From assembly GCA_018350325.1 (NCBI GenBank), contig JAEVLN010000047.1, positions 124,001-188,000 of the forward strand: DNA of 64,000 nucleotides, written 5' to 3'. This stretch comes from Globodera rostochiensis. Its lineage: Eukaryota; Nematoda; Chromadorea; Rhabditida; Heteroderidae. Within the stretch, counting starts at the first letter, position 1. The number at the start of each line of letters is the position of its first letter. The notes below the pieces were generated by a model. It ran no database searches and was not told the origin of the DNA. It worked only from the letters and a program-made list of their open reading frames with translations. This document shows, piece by piece, positions 1-11,578 of this stretch. Both the position numbers and the translations under genes were made by a program.

Positions 1-380
1 GGAATTTTTTTTTGGAATAAATTCACTTTTTCAAAAATTTTTTCACAAGATTATTTTTTGTTGCATTAAAATTTATATTTTGATTTTATTTTTACAAATA
101 TTTAGAGTTATTACTAAAATATTTTTATAAATGTTTTCGAAAATCTATTTGATTATTTATAGGCAATACTTTTTGCTTATTGTAGTTTTTTAATCCGGTT
201 CCCGTCATCTACGAATTATTTGTTTAAGGTAGACTGGGCGTAGTTTTTATTTTTTGCATCCAGTATCTGTTTCAATTATTTGTTTTTGTTAATTGTTTAG
301 AATATTGATCTTCATTTCATTTTTTGATCCATTTACGCCTTAACTTTAACTAACTTTTCGCAAAAAAAAAAACAACTTAC

Positions 381-404
381 TCGCGCCACGCTCCATTCCA
401 CTGG
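381..404 (-). CDS. Candidate 24-nt microexon (unit 1; also 4605-4628 and 14237-14260)
   Basis: On the minus strand a GC-rich 24-nt segment lies between an acceptor ending ATTCAG and a consensus donor GTAAGT. The length is a multiple of three. With one base carried from the previous exon it reads Q-W-N-G-A-W-R; another phase is also open. The flanks are AT-rich, so the GC-rich block stands out sharply. There is no recognisable domain at this length. The same exon is present unchanged in all three units. The donor is strong and the acceptor moderate; transcript data would be decisive. Confidence 0.35.
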
Positions 405-776
405 CTGAATCTATTTACCACTCTTCTTCAGTAATCTCTCTTTTATTTAAAATTATATTATTGGCAATTTCTGTATTTATTAAATTTTCTTTAGTCTCAA
501 TGCCGAACGGCAATTATTTTTGTTTAGTTATATCTTTTTTAAAATTTAAATAGTACTAACTTTTTGAGTTCATTCCCATAAAAATATAATTTTAATTTAA
601 TAATTTTTTTTTGGTAATTTGCACATTTCTGGATGTCATATCTTTGAAACTAATCCGCATAATAATATTGTAACTCAATTAATATTACAAGTTGAGCTGT
701 AAGATCCCAGTATACCAGTTAAATTTTAGTTTAAAAATTTCATATTTTTATTTGCCTCACTAAAAACCCATTTTAC

Positions 777-797
777 AAATTCGGTAACAGAAGATGC
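777..797 (-). CDS. Candidate 21-nt microexon (unit 1; also 5001-5021 and 14633-14653)
   Basis: On the minus strand a 21-nt segment is bounded by the acceptor ACATTGCAG and the donor GTAAAA. It is a multiple of three and open with phase-2 joins at both ends, reading H-L-L-L-P-N; other phases are open too. It lies on the same strand as the 24-nt candidate at 381-404, about 370 bp upstream of it in the direction of transcription, so the two could be successive exons of one gene. All three units keep it intact. Confidence 0.35.
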
Positions 798-1443
798 CTG
801 CAATGTAATTTCTAAAATATATTGTCATTTTAAATATGAAGTTGCTCGATATAAATAAAATCGTTGTCGTTAATTTTAAATATAATTTAAGTGCTAAAAT
901 TAAATATGATTAAAAATGAAATTTATTTTTTTGACGTACATCGTAATCTTGTTACTAAAAATTAACAAAGTTTGCAAAAAAAATTTCAATATGAATTAGA
1001 ATAATACAATCAGTTGAATAGAATTTTATTTATCTACAATTACAGCATGGGAAAATTAAACATTTATAAAAAAAAAGATAAAAAAATGTTTGAGTATTTT
1101 ACACAAAAAAAACGAAAAAAAATTAAACAAAAAGAAATATAAAAAAACATTTAAAAATATCGATCTTTGTGGGTGCTTTTTTGGGTATGAGCTTTGGTCT
1201 TAACGCGAAGATGCGTCTCAACGATGGTTAAGCAACGAACACGCGCCGCAAATTTGAGGCTCGGAGTCTGCAAAATCGTAATTTTTTCATTTGTCACAAA
1301 AATTAAGAGATTAAATTATTAATAAATCATATAACGTGAGCTTTTTAAGGAAATAAGAAAACGACAAAATATAATAACCTGAATATTCGAGGCATTGAAT
1401 TATATACACCTAAAACACATTATATTTTAAAGGTTATGGACTT

Positions 1444-1531
1444 CCTAGCTTTTTACATTTAAAAAAGTTTATTATCTTTAAAAACAACCTAGCTTTTTAC
1501 ATTTAAAAAAGTTTATTATCTTTAAAATCAT
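1444..1531. repeat. 44-bp direct repeat, two copies
   Basis: Two adjacent copies of a 44-bp AT-rich block begin at 1444 and 1488. The same pair occurs at 5669 (unit 2) and 15301 (unit 3, one A shorter), so it predates the segmental duplication. Confidence 0.95.
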
Positions 1532-1782
1532 TAAGAACAATATTCTTTTTCATTTAATTTATATAATATTTGAAATGTTTTACATAAATACAATTCGTCA
1601 TTATATGCATGCAAAAAACTCAATGAGTTGCATTTAAATATTTCATAAGACAAAAAAAATGTAATATGGTATACTTATTAATTGTCAACTATTTAATTTA
1701 AAATTAAAATAAGCTTTAAAATGAGTTATTGCGAAACATAGCCATCTCATAGATGAAGTATTCGGATTCATTTTGAATGGCG

Positions 1783-1803
1783 AACTCGCATGAGGCGCGA
1801 GTT
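1783..1803. other. Hairpin in GC-richer island
   Basis: A 7-bp perfect stem (AACTCGC / GCGAGTT) encloses a 7-nt loop, inside the 1755-1803 island that also contains a smaller ATCT/AGAT stem. The same structure is present in units 2 and 3. No family is recognised; it may be an exon or a structured RNA. Confidence 0.4.
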
Positions 1804-4180
1804 AACAAATTTTATAAAAAAATAAAAAATCTTGTGTAAACAAATATTATTTAAAAAATATCAAAAAATTAAAAAAAAAATCAAAAATAATAAACACGGA
1901 CAAAATCCAAAAATATTTAATCCAAAAAATCGACTAAGACAAGAGTAATTTAAAAATAAAATGTAAAAAAATATTAATAAAATTTCATCACAAAATAATT
2001 AATGTCAATTTTAACAAAAAGTTTAAACTAAAATATTGGCTACCGTGCCTTAACAGCTCATTCAACATAACAGTTAATATATGCAATTAAGAAATAATTA
2101 ATCCAAAAATACCAACAAAATTTTGAAACATATATTGCCTCAAAATGAGTAAATACAATTCTAAATCTCTCATCAACTAAACTCACTAAATCAATTACCA
2201 ATACGTTTTTTCCTAAAATAAAGTGTTTTGATATTAATAACAAATCAGTAACAACAAAAAAAAAGCAGAAAATAGCATTTTTATTTTCAAAAAACTTTAG
2301 ATAAAATAAAAACATTTATTCTTAATAAATGAAAATCTTAATGAAAGCAAAGCACAATTTAAGGTGAAGAAACATTAACTAAATTTTCAAAAACTAATTA
2401 CTACAAGAAGGACACAACAAAAAAGATTAAACATCATTCATATAAAAATAATTATCACGAAAATATCATCATTAACAATGCATAAAGTTTTAACAAATTT
2501 AATTGCTATTCTTAACGTTAAAGATCAAAAAAATAAAACAAAAAAATAAAGTTTTCCGAAAAATTAACGAGGATTTATTAAGTTTAATACGTTTTGTTGG
2601 GCAAAATTAACTATTTACGAAAGAAGGCCGAGAACCTTTAATATTGTTTGTTATAATGAATGCGAATCAGGATATAAATTTTTTGGTTTTTCGATCCAAT
2701 AGTCAATAAGGCCAAAACTAAACTTTTCTCAAGCCAATATTTTCTAATACTTTTGATTCAAATTTTAGTTTATCATCATTTTTTTATATTATTTAAATTA
2801 TTAAAGTTTTTAGTTTTATTATGCAATTGAATATCATTTGTGAATTAATTGATTTTTAACATATAAAAATTGTTTTAAATTTGTATATTTTATTATGCAT
2901 AAAACAAATATATGATTAATTTTGAAAGATGAAGTAACGCTATAACCAAAAACCCCTAAAAAAATATGTTTATATTTGGTCCTTATAAATACGCCTGAAG
3001 TGTTTTTTCGGGATTTTTATTAGAATGTTTTTCCGCTCTGCGACAAATTGCGCTTTCAAGATATTTTTACTATATAGCATTGGATCATAATAACTTTCTT
3101 AATTTTATTAAAATATACTTTAATTTACAGTTTAAAAATTTAAAGAAAAAATACTATTTATTTTACTTTTTTAAAAAAAAATCTTTCGTCTTGAGAAGGT
3201 ACATTTTAATATTTTATAACTAAAAGTTTGCTTATATTTAAATGCTCCGTAAAAATAATATATTTTTTAATAGTGAGCAATATTATTCAAGGCAATGGCT
3301 CGCAGTTTTTTATTGCCTGTTGGTTTCAAAAAACAAAATTGCATTCAAAATGAAAAATAATATTTGTTAAATTTTAGAGATTATTATTCTATAAATTCCT
3401 TTATAAATATTTTAGTAAATTTACTATATTAATTTTTTTGGTTAAATTTTAGAATTTTATTAGATTATTAAATTTTAATAATAATATTTCCATTTAATAC
3501 GTTATTTTAATAATTGTTTAAAAAGCAGATTTTTTTAATCTTCTGTTTTGTATGGGGGACGCATATTAATTAACTAACTTTATTATGAACTTCTTTGATG
3601 ATGAAAAAAATGGACAGTTTTGCTTAAATGCAAAATATATAATATCAGAGTTACAATTTATAACTAATTATTCACATCCGCGACGGTAGCGGTGTCGTTA
3701 TAGAGGATGAATATTTATTAGCTTAATTTTGTATTTTGTTATAATTATTATTACAATAATTCAAAATCTAATTCTTCTATTAACTCTTTCTTTATATGCT
3801 GATTTGTAATTTTATTATTTTAGCAAATTTTTTTATATTAAAGATAACATATAGATTATTTGAATGCGAATGTAGTAATATTTTTATGTTATGCCTAAGT
3901 TATTTGTTCAAATTTTTTTTAGAAAATCTTTTTGGTCTTTTATAATTATGAAAATTTTATTTTCATGTTGTTAGATAAAAATGTATAAATTAATATTAAG
4001 AGGTACAATTATCTAATTAATATTGTTTAGGGTATTTAATTATGTTAAAACTTTTATTTAATTCGCATTTAAGTTGTTGATTCTTTTATAAACATCAATC
4101 CAATTGAAAATTGATGAACAAATTGCGCCAGGACACAGGTTTCATTGGTTGTTTAGCATGGTAATTGAAGCAATTCCATA

Positions 4181-4198
4181 TGCGCCAGAATTGGCGCA
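4181..4198. other. Perfect hairpin at unit-internal island
   Basis: TGCGCCA and TGGCGCA form a perfect 7-bp stem around GAAT. The 4110-4210 island also contains a CATCAAT/ATTGATG stem and an AATTG/CAATT stem. It recurs at 13815-13835 in unit 3. The function is unknown. Confidence 0.45.
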
Positions 4199-7100
4199 GG
4201 TCTTATTGATTTTTGCTTGCTAAATGGGAATTTTTTTTTGGAATAAATTCACTTTTTCAAAAATTTTTTCACAAGATTATTTTTTGTTGCATTAAAATTT
4301 ATATTTTGATTTTATTTTTACAAATATTTAGAGTTATTACTAAAATATTTTTATAAATGTTTTCGAAAATCTATTTGATTATTTATAGGCAATACTTTTT
4401 GCTTATTGTAGTTTTTTAATCCGGTTCCCGTCATCTACGAATTATTTGTTTAAGGTAGACTGGGCGTAGTTTTTATTTTTTGCATCCAGTATCTGTTTCA
4501 ATTATTTGTTTTTGTTAATTGTTTAGAATATTGATCTTCATTTCATTTTTTGATCCATTTACGCCTTAACTTTAACTAACTTTTCGCAAAAAAAAACAAC
4601 TTACTCGCGCCACGCTCCATTCCACTGGCTGAATCTATTTACCACTCTTCTTCAGTAATCTCTCTTTTATTTAAAATTATATTATTGGCAATTTCTGTAT
4701 TTATTAAATTTTCTTTAGTCTCAATGCCGAACGGCAATTATTTTTGTTTAGTTATATCTTTTTTAAAATTTAAATAGTACTAACTTTTTGAGTTCATTCC
4801 CATAAAAATATAATTTTAATTTAATAATTTTTTTTTGGTAATTTGCACATTTCTGGATGTCATATCTTTGAAACTAATCCGCATAATAATATTGTAACTC
4901 AATTAATATTACAAGTTGAGCTGTAAGATCCCAGTATACCAGTTAAATTTTAGTTTAAAAATTTCATATTTTTATTTGCCTCACTAAAAACCCATTTTAC
5001 AAATTCGGTAACAGAAGATGCCTGCAATGTAATTTCTAAAATATATTGTCATTTTAAATATGAAGTTGCTCGATATAAATAAAATCGTTGTCGTTAATTT
5101 TAAATATAATTTAAGTGCTAAAATTAAATATGATTAAAAATGAAATTTATTTTTTTGACGTACATCGTAATCTTGTTACTAAAAATTAACAAAGTTTGCA
5201 AAAAAAATTTCAATATGAATTAGAATAATACAATCAGTTGAATAGAATTTTATTTATCTACAATTACAGCATGGGAAAATTAAACATTTATAAAAAAAAA
5301 AGATAAAAAAATGTTTGAGTATTTTACACAAAAAAAACGAAAAAAAATTAAACAAAAAGAAATATAAAAAAACATTTAAAAATATCGATCTTTGTGGGTG
5401 CTTTTTTGGGTATGAGCTTTGGTCTTAACGCGAAGATGCGTCTCAACGATGGTTAAGCAACGAACACGCGCCGCAAATTTGAGGCTCGGAGTCTGCAAAA
5501 TCGTAATTTTTTCATTTGTCACAAAAATTAAGAGATTAAATTATTAATAAATCATATAACGTGAGCTTTTTAAGGAAATAAGAAAACGACAAAATATAAT
5601 AACCTGAATATTCGAGGCATTGAATTATATACACCTAAAACACATTATATTTTAAAGGTTGTGGACTTCCTAGCTTTTTACATTTAAAAAAGTTTATTAT
5701 CTTTAAAAACAACCTAGCTTTTTACATTTAAAAAAGTTTATTATCTTTAAAATCATTAAGAACAATATTCTTTTTCATTTAATTTATATAATATTTGAAA
5801 TGTTTTACATAAATACAATTCGTCATTATATGCATGCAAAAAACTCAATGAGTTGCATTTAAATATTTCATAAGACAAAAAAAATGTAATATGGTATACT
5901 TATTAATTGTCAACTATTTAATTTAAAATTAAAATAAGCTTTAAAATGAGTTATTGCGAAACATAGCCATCTCATAGATGAAGTATTCGGATTCATTTTG
6001 AATGGCGAACTCGCATGAGGCGCGAGTTAACAAATTTTATAAAAAAATAAAAAATCTTGTGTAAACAAATATTATTTAAAAAATATCAAAAAATTAAAAA
6101 AAAAATCAAAAATAATAAACACGGACAAAATCCAAAAATATTTAATCCAAAAAATCGACTAAGACAAGAGTAATTTAAAAATAAAATGTAAAAAAATATT
6201 AATAAAATTTCATCACAAAATAATTAATGTCAATTTTAACAAAAAGTTTAAACTAAAATATTGGCTACCGTGCCTTAACAGCTCATTCAACATAACAGTT
6301 AATATATGCAATTAAGAAATAATTAATCCAAAAATACCAACAAAATTTTGAAACATATATTGCCTCAAAATGAGTAAATACAATTCTAAATCTCTCATCA
6401 ACTAAACTCACTAAATCAATTACCAATACGTTTTTTCCTAAAATAAAGTGTTTTGATATTAATAACAAATCAGTAACAACAAAAAAAAAAGCAGAAAATA
6501 GCATTTTTATTTTCAAAAAACTTTAGATAAAATAAAAACATTTATTCTTAATAAATGAAAATCTTAATGAAAGCAAAGCACAATTTAAGGTGAAGAAACA
6601 TTAAGTAAATTTTCAAAAACTAATTACTACAAGAAGGACACAACAAAAAAGATTAAACATCATTCATATAAAAATAATTATCACGAAAATATTATCATTA
6701 ACAATGCATAAAGTTTTAACAAATTTAATTGCTATTCTTAACGTTAAAGATCAAAAAAATAAAACAAAAAAATAAAGTTTTCCGAAAAATTAACGAGGAT
6801 TTATTAAGTTTAATACGTTTTGTTGGGCAAAATTAACTATTTACGAAAGAAGGCCGAGAACCTTTAATATTGTTTGTTATAATGAATGCGAATCAGGATA
6901 TAAATTTTTTGGTTTTTCGATCCAATAGTCAATAAGGCCAAAACTAAACTTTTCTCAAGCCAATAAAAAAAATAAGACATTTCTTTTGAAATATAATAAA
7001 AAGAAAGCCAAAATAATATTAAATGCACATATTTAAATGCATTATTTTGTAACTACTTTTCTATTTTGTAAATTAATTTATAAATCATGTTTTCAGAGCA

Positions 7101-8054
7101 ATAGAAAATAATAATCTTGTGGTGTCAGTCATAAAACTCTAACATCTCGAAGAAGCTACATCTTATAATATTTATAAAAATATTGATAATTAATGATTAA
7201 ATAAATATTAAATACATATACTTTACAATTACAAGAAAAATTTAAATAACAATTAAACAAAAAATTTATCTTTTATATACAACTTATAAAGTTATATGCA
7301 GTTCTCAAAAGATTGTGTCGAATCAAATAACAACGTCGAGTTTGCATCTATGATTAAAATTTAGAAGTCATAATTAGAAAGTGATTTAAAATGTATTAAT
7401 AAATCTAAATATTTCAATAAATAAATGTTATAAAGATGAAAGTTTAATTATAAAATATCAAATAACATCTTAACAAAATATGTTACTTATTTTCCGCGAA
7501 AAACGATATATTAAATCCAAATAAAAAAAGTCTAAAAAACTATAATAAAAATAAATATTCTAAAATCACCAAATGAGGTAACAAAAATGATATAATTGGT
7601 TAAAATTATAATTTAACTAGATCTCTAACAACCCAAAAAAATATTCATACGTACTTAAATACTAAAATAGAAACAATGAACAAAAAATAACACTGTATAA
7701 AACCTTTTGCTTTTGGACCAAAGTCTCTTCCCACAATGTCAGCATTTCTAGTGCTGCACGAGAGTCTCGATATCGAGTATCGACTCGAGAAAAGTCTCGA
7801 GTTTTTTGGATCTCGGGCTCGGGCTCGAGTCTCGCGTATTTAGTCTCGATTTTCGAGATGATTTTTTGCTAGCTAGCCAAATGATGTTTTTGAAATTTTT
7901 CATCTGCGAGCCCTGCTTATATGGTTTTTTTTTGTTGCAAATTTGGCACTTCAAAAGATTGGTGTGCCCCCATTTTTCAAAAAAAAAAGTACCGTGTTTT
8001 GAAAATTTTGGTTGAAATCTCTTAACAAATCGAGTCAAAAGTTCAAAATTTTCC

Positions 8055-8079
8055 CGGCGGCGCCTATCGGCACCGCCGA
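8055..8079. repeat. 25-nt GC-rich hairpin shared by two MITE families
   Basis: A 10-bp arm (CGGCGG.GCC with one mismatch to its partner) encloses TATC. The identical 25 nt occur at 17686-17710 and inside the unrelated hAT MITE at 35746-35770, each time followed by a C run. On the minus strand it lies just 3' of the tRNA-like unit, so it may be the tail or terminator of the SINE. Confidence 0.85.
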
Positions 8080-8091
8080 CCCCCTGTGCTG

Positions 8092-8204
8092 CTGAAGGAT
8101 CATAAAAGGTTAAGCGCCCGGCAGGAATCGAACCTGCAACCGCAGCAATCCGTGCTGTGCTCTAACCAATTGAGCTACAGGCACCCTTTTAGCGGATCCT
8201 TCAG
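8092..8204. repeat. Palindrome extending the tRNA-like acceptor stem
   Basis: CTGAAGGATC pairs with GATCCTTCAG, and TAAAAGG with CCTTTTA, immediately outside the tRNA-like unit. The predicted transcript would carry a tRNA-like cloverleaf on top of a helix about 17 bp longer than a normal acceptor stem. The unit 3 copy lies at about 17723-17835. Confidence 0.8.
8114..8184 (-). tRNA. tRNA-derived pseudogene / SINE head with A and B boxes (unit 2)
   Basis: The minus strand shows a tRNA-like fold: a 7-bp acceptor stem (GTGCCTG with CGGGCGC, including G-U pairs), a D arm with A box TAGCTCAATTGG, and a T arm GCAGG/CCTGC around TTCGATT, giving a perfect B box GGTTCGATTCC. The anticodon arm is abnormal: the only good stem, CAGCA/TGCTG, leaves a 5-nt loop where seven are needed, and no U33-anticodon arrangement can be placed. 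It is therefore not a working tRNA but fits the polymerase III promoter of a tRNA-derived SINE. It sits inside the hAT MITE and is bracketed by the inverted arms at 8092-8109 and 8185-8204. Confidence 0.75.
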
Positions 8205-10062
8205 TGGGGTTCACAATCCTCACCTTCCCCACATGGGAAGGCGGCGTGACTGGCTGGGGATGCCGGTCAGGCACCAGTCCGCACTACTCCCCCCCCCCAA
8301 AGCAGAAGTAAAGCAGAATTCTCAAAAAAATTTGCATCTTGGGAAATTTCTTAATCAAAAAACGCGAAAAATACACCACATAAAAACAAAAATTTTCGGA
8401 AAAATCGCGTAGGAAAAATGCAGTAAAACGCTAAAACACGCCTAAAAATCGACTTTTTCCGGTACCCCCCCCCCTCAAAGCAAAATCCTAAATACGTGCC
8501 TAGGCACACCACCTTTACTTTTAAACCGATTATTTTTAGTCAAAATCAAGATAAAAATCATTAGATTTGTCTAAAATTGACGTTATCTTAGCAAATTATG
8601 ACATTTTTGAAGTAATTAAAAATTTTACAAAAAAAAGTCTCGATATCGAGTATCGACTCGAGAAAAGTCTCGGGTTTTTGGGTCTCTGGATTTTTTGGGT
8701 CTCGGGCTCGAGTCTCGAGGTAAAGTATCGGGCTCAGGCTCGAGTCTCGAGTATCGAGAAATTTTGGGTCTCGTGCAGCACTAAGCATTTCCGCGTTGGT
8801 ACATCGACTACGTCAAACATTTTATTATTTCAAAGCATTAATGAATATTGCAAAAAATAAAAAATAAAGATTAATAAATGAATATTATTTCTAAACATTA
8901 CATAACAAGAAAGAAGCCGATATTGATGAATTAACAGCAAATAATAATGCTAATATTAAAAGATTATAAATAAATTTTGATAAATTTAACAAACGCTAAA
9001 CATTAAATAAGCGATAGGTTAACAAAGGACCTCACGTTCACCCAGTCCGGCTTCTTCCATTTCCTTCGAAGAAGAATTCCCAAATATGGTCTTAAATCAA
9101 AATTTTTTTAACAAAATAGTTAATTATTGAATCAAACAAAAACAACTTCTTTGTTGTGATTTTGAAATTCCTAGCAACAAAGAGACTAAATAAACAAATA
9201 CAATTTAAAAGTCAAATAAATCTTTCATTAATTTTTCAATTGTAAAAATAGTTAACATATTTTTAAATATAAATTTGAAAAGGAAATAATCAAATTAGTA
9301 AAGATTTTTTCAAGAAGCGTAAGCATCTTAGAGGTTTTTAACGTTTATGTGCACCGAACAAACTTTAAATAAAATTAATTTTAAATGCTTTTATTAGATC
9401 ACAGTTAGCATAATAAATATTAACAGTCGTGACAGTGAAGAACATGAGAAGTATTCCGGTGTAAACAAAAATAACTAAATTGTTTTCTGGCAATCGCAAA
9501 TAAAAACAGTGAGATTTAATTATACACCACACATAGATAAATTGATACAAAAATGCAAATATTTTTAGTAATAAAAATTTATAATTAAGCACAATCATGT
9601 GTCTGATGAGTCATGGAATCTATGGTGGCATTTTTGGTTGTCCGGCTCAACGCAAATGCGAAAATTTTTTATAGTTATTAATAATTAATTTGAAAGCTTC
9701 AGAAGAGGTAAACTAGTTTATTGTACCCTAAATTATAAAATTAAATCTTAAAACAAATTTTAAAAAATATTAAAAGCTTAAGATTCTTTAGCACATGAAT
9801 ACCCATTTTCTGCTGTACTCATGCGCCATGAAACCAAACACAATAAACGAAGCCTACGGCGGCGCACTATTAAATGATCACTTCGTTTTGTTTTCAGAAA
9901 TATAATCATGCATTAACGAAAATTAGCAATTTAATTATACGTCTATTAAAATAATAAAATAGAATAATTGATTTTTTGTAAAAATGCATTTACTGTATTT
10001 ATATAAAACTAAAAAATCAAATAAATTTTGGAAATGCCGCATATGGTTAAACTATTTTACAC

Positions 10063-10104
10063 CTTGCGTACAATTTCATCGGCTTCATCAGGGCTATGTC
10101 AAAA
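10063..10104 (-). CDS. Candidate 42-nt exon (unit 2; also 19701-19742)
   Basis: On the minus strand this block has the acceptor ATTTATTCAG and the donor CAAG|GTGTAA, both close to consensus. The length is 42 nt, and only one phase is open (one base, 13 codons, two bases), reading F-D-I-A-L-M-K-P-M-K-L-Y-A. The D-I-A-L-x-K string resembles the catalytic-Asp region of trypsin-like serine proteases, but no other protease motif (TAAHC, GDSGGP) was found nearby, so the resemblance is probably chance. It is present in units 2 and 3 and missing from unit 1. Confidence 0.45.
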
Positions 10105-11406
10105 CTGAATAAATGTCAAAATCAACGTTGTAATTTAATAAGTATTTAATACAACAAATTAGTCTTTACCGGCTCATTTAGAGATACGAGCATACCTAAT
10201 CACAAACATTGTAGCACACAGAAGTGAATCAACTCCTTGTAGTCGAAGAACGCCAGACGATTAATTATGTTTCTTTAAACAAATAATATTAAATGTAAAA
10301 TTAACGCAATAACAACCTTAAAAATACCAATAATATTTAAAGGAAGAGAATGCCAACGAAGTCAATGAAGGAAAACTTAATTGTTCTGTGTAGGCACTAT
10401 TGTAAAGAAAAATATGCAAAGCAAGATAAATAAAAAAGAAGATAATAGAGCTAAATTATTAAATATGACAATTATTCGGGTAAAAAATATTTCATTTATT
10501 AAATTATTTATAGATTTATAAATTCAAGAAAAATAATTACTTTTAATATAAATCAAATTGCAACTTCTCCACATGAGTAAAATAATATAATATAACAAAT
10601 AATAATTTTAAACATTTTAATTATTATGGGTTGAATAACATTGACATTAATTATAAATTTACTTGCCTTACCAATTATCTAGGCATAGCTTGGAATCTAT
10701 CTTGATACGAGCATTTTGACGACAAGAAGATTACATTATAGGCTTCGAAAAAAAGTCTACAATACTAATTGCGCAGCACGAGGATTTCTATAGTTTAAAA
10801 TAATTGCGAATTTATCAACTAATAAAAAATAAAAGAAATAATAATATAAAAAAAGTCTTTAGTTTATTTAAAAACGTTCACATTAAAAACTAAATTTAAT
10901 TCATTTAAAATTTAAACAAAATTAAAATTTAAAATACAAGGGGAGAAGTGCACGTCTTCTGGTTCATTAGTTGCTGCGCAGAAGAGGCTTCAGCTTATTC
11001 GAAATGCCTGAAGTCATCGGCAGCGCCTTAACTATCTTCTTGGGCGTGCAAACCAAGCAGGACAAAAAGAATTTATCCAATATTTAACAGAGTTAAGAAA
11101 ATAACAATAAATTTTACAAAAATAAAATCGAAATGTTTTTGAAACAATAGGTTAATAGATTATCGTAACTTCGAATTTTATAATTCTCAAGACAAATAAT
11201 TGTATTATAAAATAAAAATATTTATTTTAAAAAATACCATTAAACATTCGATAAAATTCAGGAACTGTTTTTAATATAAATGACTAATAATGGGCAACTT
11301 ATTTTCATTAATTTTGAAAAATTCTTCAGTATTAAAAGCGCAATTTGATCATTTGTAAAAAATAAAAACATGAAAAACGACTTATGCCATGTACTCAAAA
11401 CTCCAA

Positions 11407-11456
11407 ATGATTGTGGTTTTGCAGGAGCTCTTATTTAAATCCAGTGCCATCATTCA
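11407..11456 (+). CDS. Candidate first exon with hydrophobic start
   Basis: ATG at 11407 opens a 16-codon reading (M-I-V-V-L-Q-E-L-L-F-K) ending at a GTAAAT donor at 11457, with two bases left over. The hydrophobic N-terminus could be a short signal peptide. The string TTTTGCAG at 11415-11422 could instead be an acceptor, which would make the exon 11423-11456. It is present only in unit 2, inside the block that unit 3 lost. Confidence 0.3.
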
Positions 11457-11557
11457 GTAAATTTCAAAAACGATAAAACGGCATGAATTGTAATTTTATG
11501 TCAGCGAATAATAGAATTTCTTAATTTTAAATTGAATTCATTTGAATTTTTACTCAC

Positions 11558-11578
11558 AAACACCGCGCGCAATAAAGT
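11558..11578 (-). CDS. Candidate 21-nt microexon
   Basis: The GC-rich core ACCGCGCGCAA on the plus strand is flanked, reading on the minus strand, by an acceptor ending AAATATTAG and a perfect donor GTGAGT. The 21 nt are a multiple of three and open in all phases; the phase-2 reading is L-Y-C-A-R-C. It lies in the block lost from unit 3. The donor is very strong and the acceptor moderately good. Confidence 0.35.

Larger units (their letters stand above)
1..3006. repeat. Segmental tandem duplication, unit 1 (3' part)
   Basis: This stretch repeats at 4227 onward and again at 13858 onward with only scattered substitutions and homopolymer changes. It ends at 3006, where a stretch shared with the end of unit 3 (to 25164) joins the start of the next unit. 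Near 2740 it jumps directly from sequence matching 6965 to sequence matching about 12372, so the whole block holding the MITE and several islands is missing. Unit 1 differs from units 2 and 3 at shared sites (A at 1436 where the others have G; C at 2379 where the others have G), so units 2 and 3 are each other's closest relatives. The background is A+T-rich with short GC-richer islands near 205-245, 381-404, 777-797, 1200-1275, 1755-1803 and 2590-2690. Confidence 0.95.
7741..8791. mobile_element. hAT-type MITE with AGCATTTC target duplication (unit 2)
   Basis: The element spans 7749-8783 (1035 bp) and is flanked on both sides by the 8-bp direct repeat AGCATTTC (7741-7748 and 8784-8791). Terminal inverted repeats begin TAGTGCTGCACGAGA, with only slight extension. 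Eight-base duplications and TA(G)nG termini are the signature of the hAT superfamily. Both subterminal regions carry the same roughly 37-nt block rich in CTCGAG and TCGATA motifs in direct orientation (from about 7761 and 8636), a likely transposase-binding array. No transposase ORF is present, so the element is non-autonomous. Poly-C runs and a GC-rich core with a tRNA-like unit (8114-8184) lie inside. ORFs on either strand through here are fortuitous. Confidence 0.92.

Noticed and set aside
2058..2315. Minus-strand ORF of 77-85 codons repeated in all three units (also 6283-6516 and 15914-16147)
   Set aside because: The product is almost only Phe, Ile, Leu, Tyr and Asn, as expected from A/T-rich DNA; length differences arise from a poly-A indel and no splice or start context supports it.
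7748..8860. Cluster of ORFs of 66-108 codons on both strands, repeated at 17379-18498
   Set aside because: They lie inside the hAT MITE and run through its TIRs, tRNA-like unit and poly-C tract; they are GC-driven open frames, not genes.
9365..9598. 77-codon hydrophobic ORF on the minus strand (copy at 19003-19236)
   Set aside because: Aromatic and aliphatic throughout, with no recognisable family and no convincing splice sites; plausible by chance at this base composition.
9597..9640. Hammerhead ribozyme core (CTGATGA) near 9605 and 10080
   Set aside because: The conserved GAAA strand and a closing stem II could not be placed at either site.
9597..9893. Caspase-like or trypsin-like strings in plus frames (C-L-M-S-H-G; G-G-A-L-L-N-D-H-F-V-L)
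   Set aside because: The matches are only 6-11 residues, lack the catalytic motifs around them, and adjoining blocks would have to be out of order or on the opposite strand. They are most likely chance in open GC-balanced islands.
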